Assembly (NCBI GenBank): GCA_964471665.1
Contig: CAYYHG010000177.1
Span: forward strand, 1 to 5,433
Direction: 5' to 3'
Length of the DNA stretch: 5,433 bases
Source: SW-9-67-25 sp964471665
GTDB taxonomy: Archaea > Halobacteriota > Halobacteria > Halobacteriales > Haloarculaceae
Both the position numbers and the translations under genes were made by a program. Shown piece after piece: positions 4,299 through 5,433 of the stretch. The notes under the pieces were generated by a model that was given only the letters and a program-made list of their open reading frames with translations, was not told the origin of the DNA and did not search any database. The first letter of the stretch is position 1. Each line of letters starts with the position of its first letter.

Positions 4299-5433
4299 GC
4301 CGACGCCTCCGCTGCGGCCGCGACAGCAGCCTGGACGGCGTCCTCGAGCGTCGCCGCCACCCGGACGAGGCCGGTGTCGAGGATCTCCATGCCCTCGCTG
4401 GCCTTGGTGCCGGCGAGGCGGACGACGACGGGTTTCGGGATCTCCTCGAACTGCTCGAGGGCGGCGTTGATGCCGTTGGCGACCTCGTCGCCGCGGGTGA
4501 TGCCACCGAAGATGTTGAACACGACGGCGTCGACGTTCTCGTCGGAGAAGACCATGTCCAGGGCGTTGGTGACACGTTCGGCTTTGGCGCCGCCGCCGAT
4601 GTCGAGGAAGTTCGCGGGCTCGCCGCCGTAGTAGTCGACCAGGTCCAGCGTCGTCATCACGAGGCCGGCGCCGTTGCCGATGATGCCCACGTTCCCGGAG
4701 AGGCGGACGTAGTCGAAGCCATAGTCGTTTGCCTTGGCCTCGAGGTCGTCTCCGGCGGCCTCCTCCTCCATCTCCGCGAGGTCGGGATGGCGAAAGAGAG
4801 CGTCGCCGTCGATGTTGAGGACGGCGTCGGCCGCAACGACCTCGTCGTCGGCGGTGACCATCAGAGGGTTGATCTCGGCGTCGCTGCCGTCGTTGGCCTC
4901 CCAGAGTTCGTAGAGTGTCGTCAGTACCGAGGCGACGTCGCCCGCGATTTCCCTATCGACGCCGGCGTCGTAGACGGCCTTGCGGGCCTGGTAGGGGTGC
5001 ATCCCGAAGGCGGGGTCGACGTGTTCGCGCGCGATGGCGTCGGGATCCTCGGCGGCAACCTCCTCGATGTCGACGCCGCCACGCGTCGAGACCATCGCCA
5101 CCGGCCGGCCGGCGCCGCGGTCCATCGTCACCCCGGCGTAGAGTTCGTTCGTGAAATCCACCGCCGCCTCGACGAGCACTCGGTCGACGCGGTAGCCCTT
5201 CAGATCCATCCCGATGATGGACTCGGCGGCCGCGCGGGCCGCCGTCTCGTCGTCGACGAGTTCGATCCCTCCCGCTTTGCCCCGGCCGCCGACGTGTACC
5301 TGTGCCTTGATCGCACACGGATACCCCACGCGCCCGGCAGCTGCGACCGCCTCGTCTACCGTCGCGGCCAGTTCCGAGTCCGGGGTCGGGACGCCAGCCT
5401 CCGCGAACACCTGCTTTGCCTGGTACTCGTGTA
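4295..5433 (-). CDS. sucC: Succinyl-CoA synthetase (ADP-forming) beta subunit, 5' end just outside window
   Basis: The beta subunit is an ATP-grasp protein that binds nucleotide and Mg2+ and pairs with SucD in the TCA cycle enzyme. The frame is open to the right edge: 378 codons are visible, beginning HEYQAKQVFAEAGVPTPDSE. Family members begin with M-x-L-HEYQAK, so only about three codons are missing, giving around 381 residues (E. coli has 388). Counting from the first visible residue, the ATP-grasp segment is KAQVHVGGRGKAGG (42-55). EINPL (186-190) and DAVLNID (202-208) are metal-binding motifs. The C-terminal ligase domain has GNGAGLVM (252-259) and FNIFGGITR (305-313). The GTG at 5410 is an internal valine, not the start. 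The gene ends in TGA overlapping the sucD ATG by 4 bp. The promoter lies outside the window. Confidence 0.97.
   Translation of the reverse strand, partial: HEYQAKQVFAEAGVPTPDSELAATVDEAVAAAGRVGYPCAIKAQVHVGGRGKAGGIELVDDETAARAAAESIIGMDLKGYRVDRVLVEAAVDFTNELYAGVTMDRGAGRPVAMVSTRGGVDIEEVAAEDPDAIAREHVDPAFGMHPYQARKAVYDAGVDREIAGDVASVLTTLYELWEANDGSDAEINPLMVTADDEVVAADAVLNIDGDALFRHPDLAEMEEEAAGDDLEAKANDYGFDYVRLSGNVGIIGNGAGLVMTTLDLVDYYGGEPANFLDIGGGAKAERVTNALDMVFSDENVDAVVFNIFGGITRGDEVANGINAALEQFEEIPKPVVVRLAGTKASEGMEILDTGLVRVAATLEDAVQAAVAAAAEASA
4306..4310 (-). promoter_or_regulatory. sucD: Shine-Dalgarno site for sucD inside sucC
   Basis: GGAGG on the minus strand ends 7 nt before the sucD ATG at 4298, matching the 3' end of archaeal 16S rRNA. 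Together with the ATGA overlap it supports reinitiation or coupled translation, which would keep the alpha and beta subunits near equal amounts. Confidence 0.65.

Noticed and set aside
3414..4631. 405-codon plus-strand frame opposite sucD and the end of sucC
   Set aside because: It is a shadow of two well-conserved enzyme genes; its translation has no recognisable domain.
5408..5410. GTG as the start codon of sucC
   Set aside because: The upstream codons HEYQAKQ are in frame and match the conserved N-terminus of SucC, so the true start is a few codons beyond the window edge.

Overview
The window looks like chromosomal DNA of a halophilic archaeon (class Halobacteria). The evidence is the high GC content with strong G/C wobble use, the very acidic proteins, an archaeal-type EF-1 alpha closely matching haloarchaeal versions, TATA/BRE promoters and a leaderless gene. 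I cannot fix the genus, although Haloarcula-like relatives seem plausible. This is mostly core-genome sequence. I see no integrase, transposase, toxin, CRISPR array or tRNA/rRNA gene.

Layout from left to right. The 5' three quarters of the EF-1 alpha gene (tuf, minus strand, cut by the left edge) has its own TATA/BRE promoter. Behind it lies an intergenic stretch (1050-1230) with a 49-bp tandem duplication whose units each carry a 7-bp self-complementary stem. Next is a 78-codon minus-strand gene for a small double zinc-ribbon/zinc-finger protein, probably translated from a leaderless mRNA. A divergent intergenic region of about 270 bp follows, with a nested inverted repeat (1616-1693) and a hairpin that would pair with the ribosome binding site of the next gene. 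That gene is the only plus-strand one (1741-2016), coding for a 91-residue protein of unknown function. A second nested inverted repeat (2035-2126) lies between it and the convergent MFS transporter gene (minus, 2125-3327) and reaches the transporter's stop codon. Upstream of the transporter, and on the same strand, is the sucCD operon: sucD (3429-4298) and sucC (4295 to beyond the right edge), overlapping by ATGA.

How the genes relate: SucC and SucD form succinyl-CoA synthetase, the substrate-level phosphorylation step of the TCA cycle, and are clearly one transcription unit. The MFS permease lies 101 bp downstream and may be separate. EF-1 alpha delivers aminoacyl-tRNA to the ribosome; the zinc protein behind it has no known role. 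The parts that known gene functions do not explain are the three structured non-coding stretches (1113-1210, 1616-1733, 2035-2126). The last two flank the 91-residue orphan and share the same architecture: long outer arms around an inner stem containing TCGACC/GGTCGA. I regard them as the best candidates for something undescribed, while noting that the region is otherwise ordinary.
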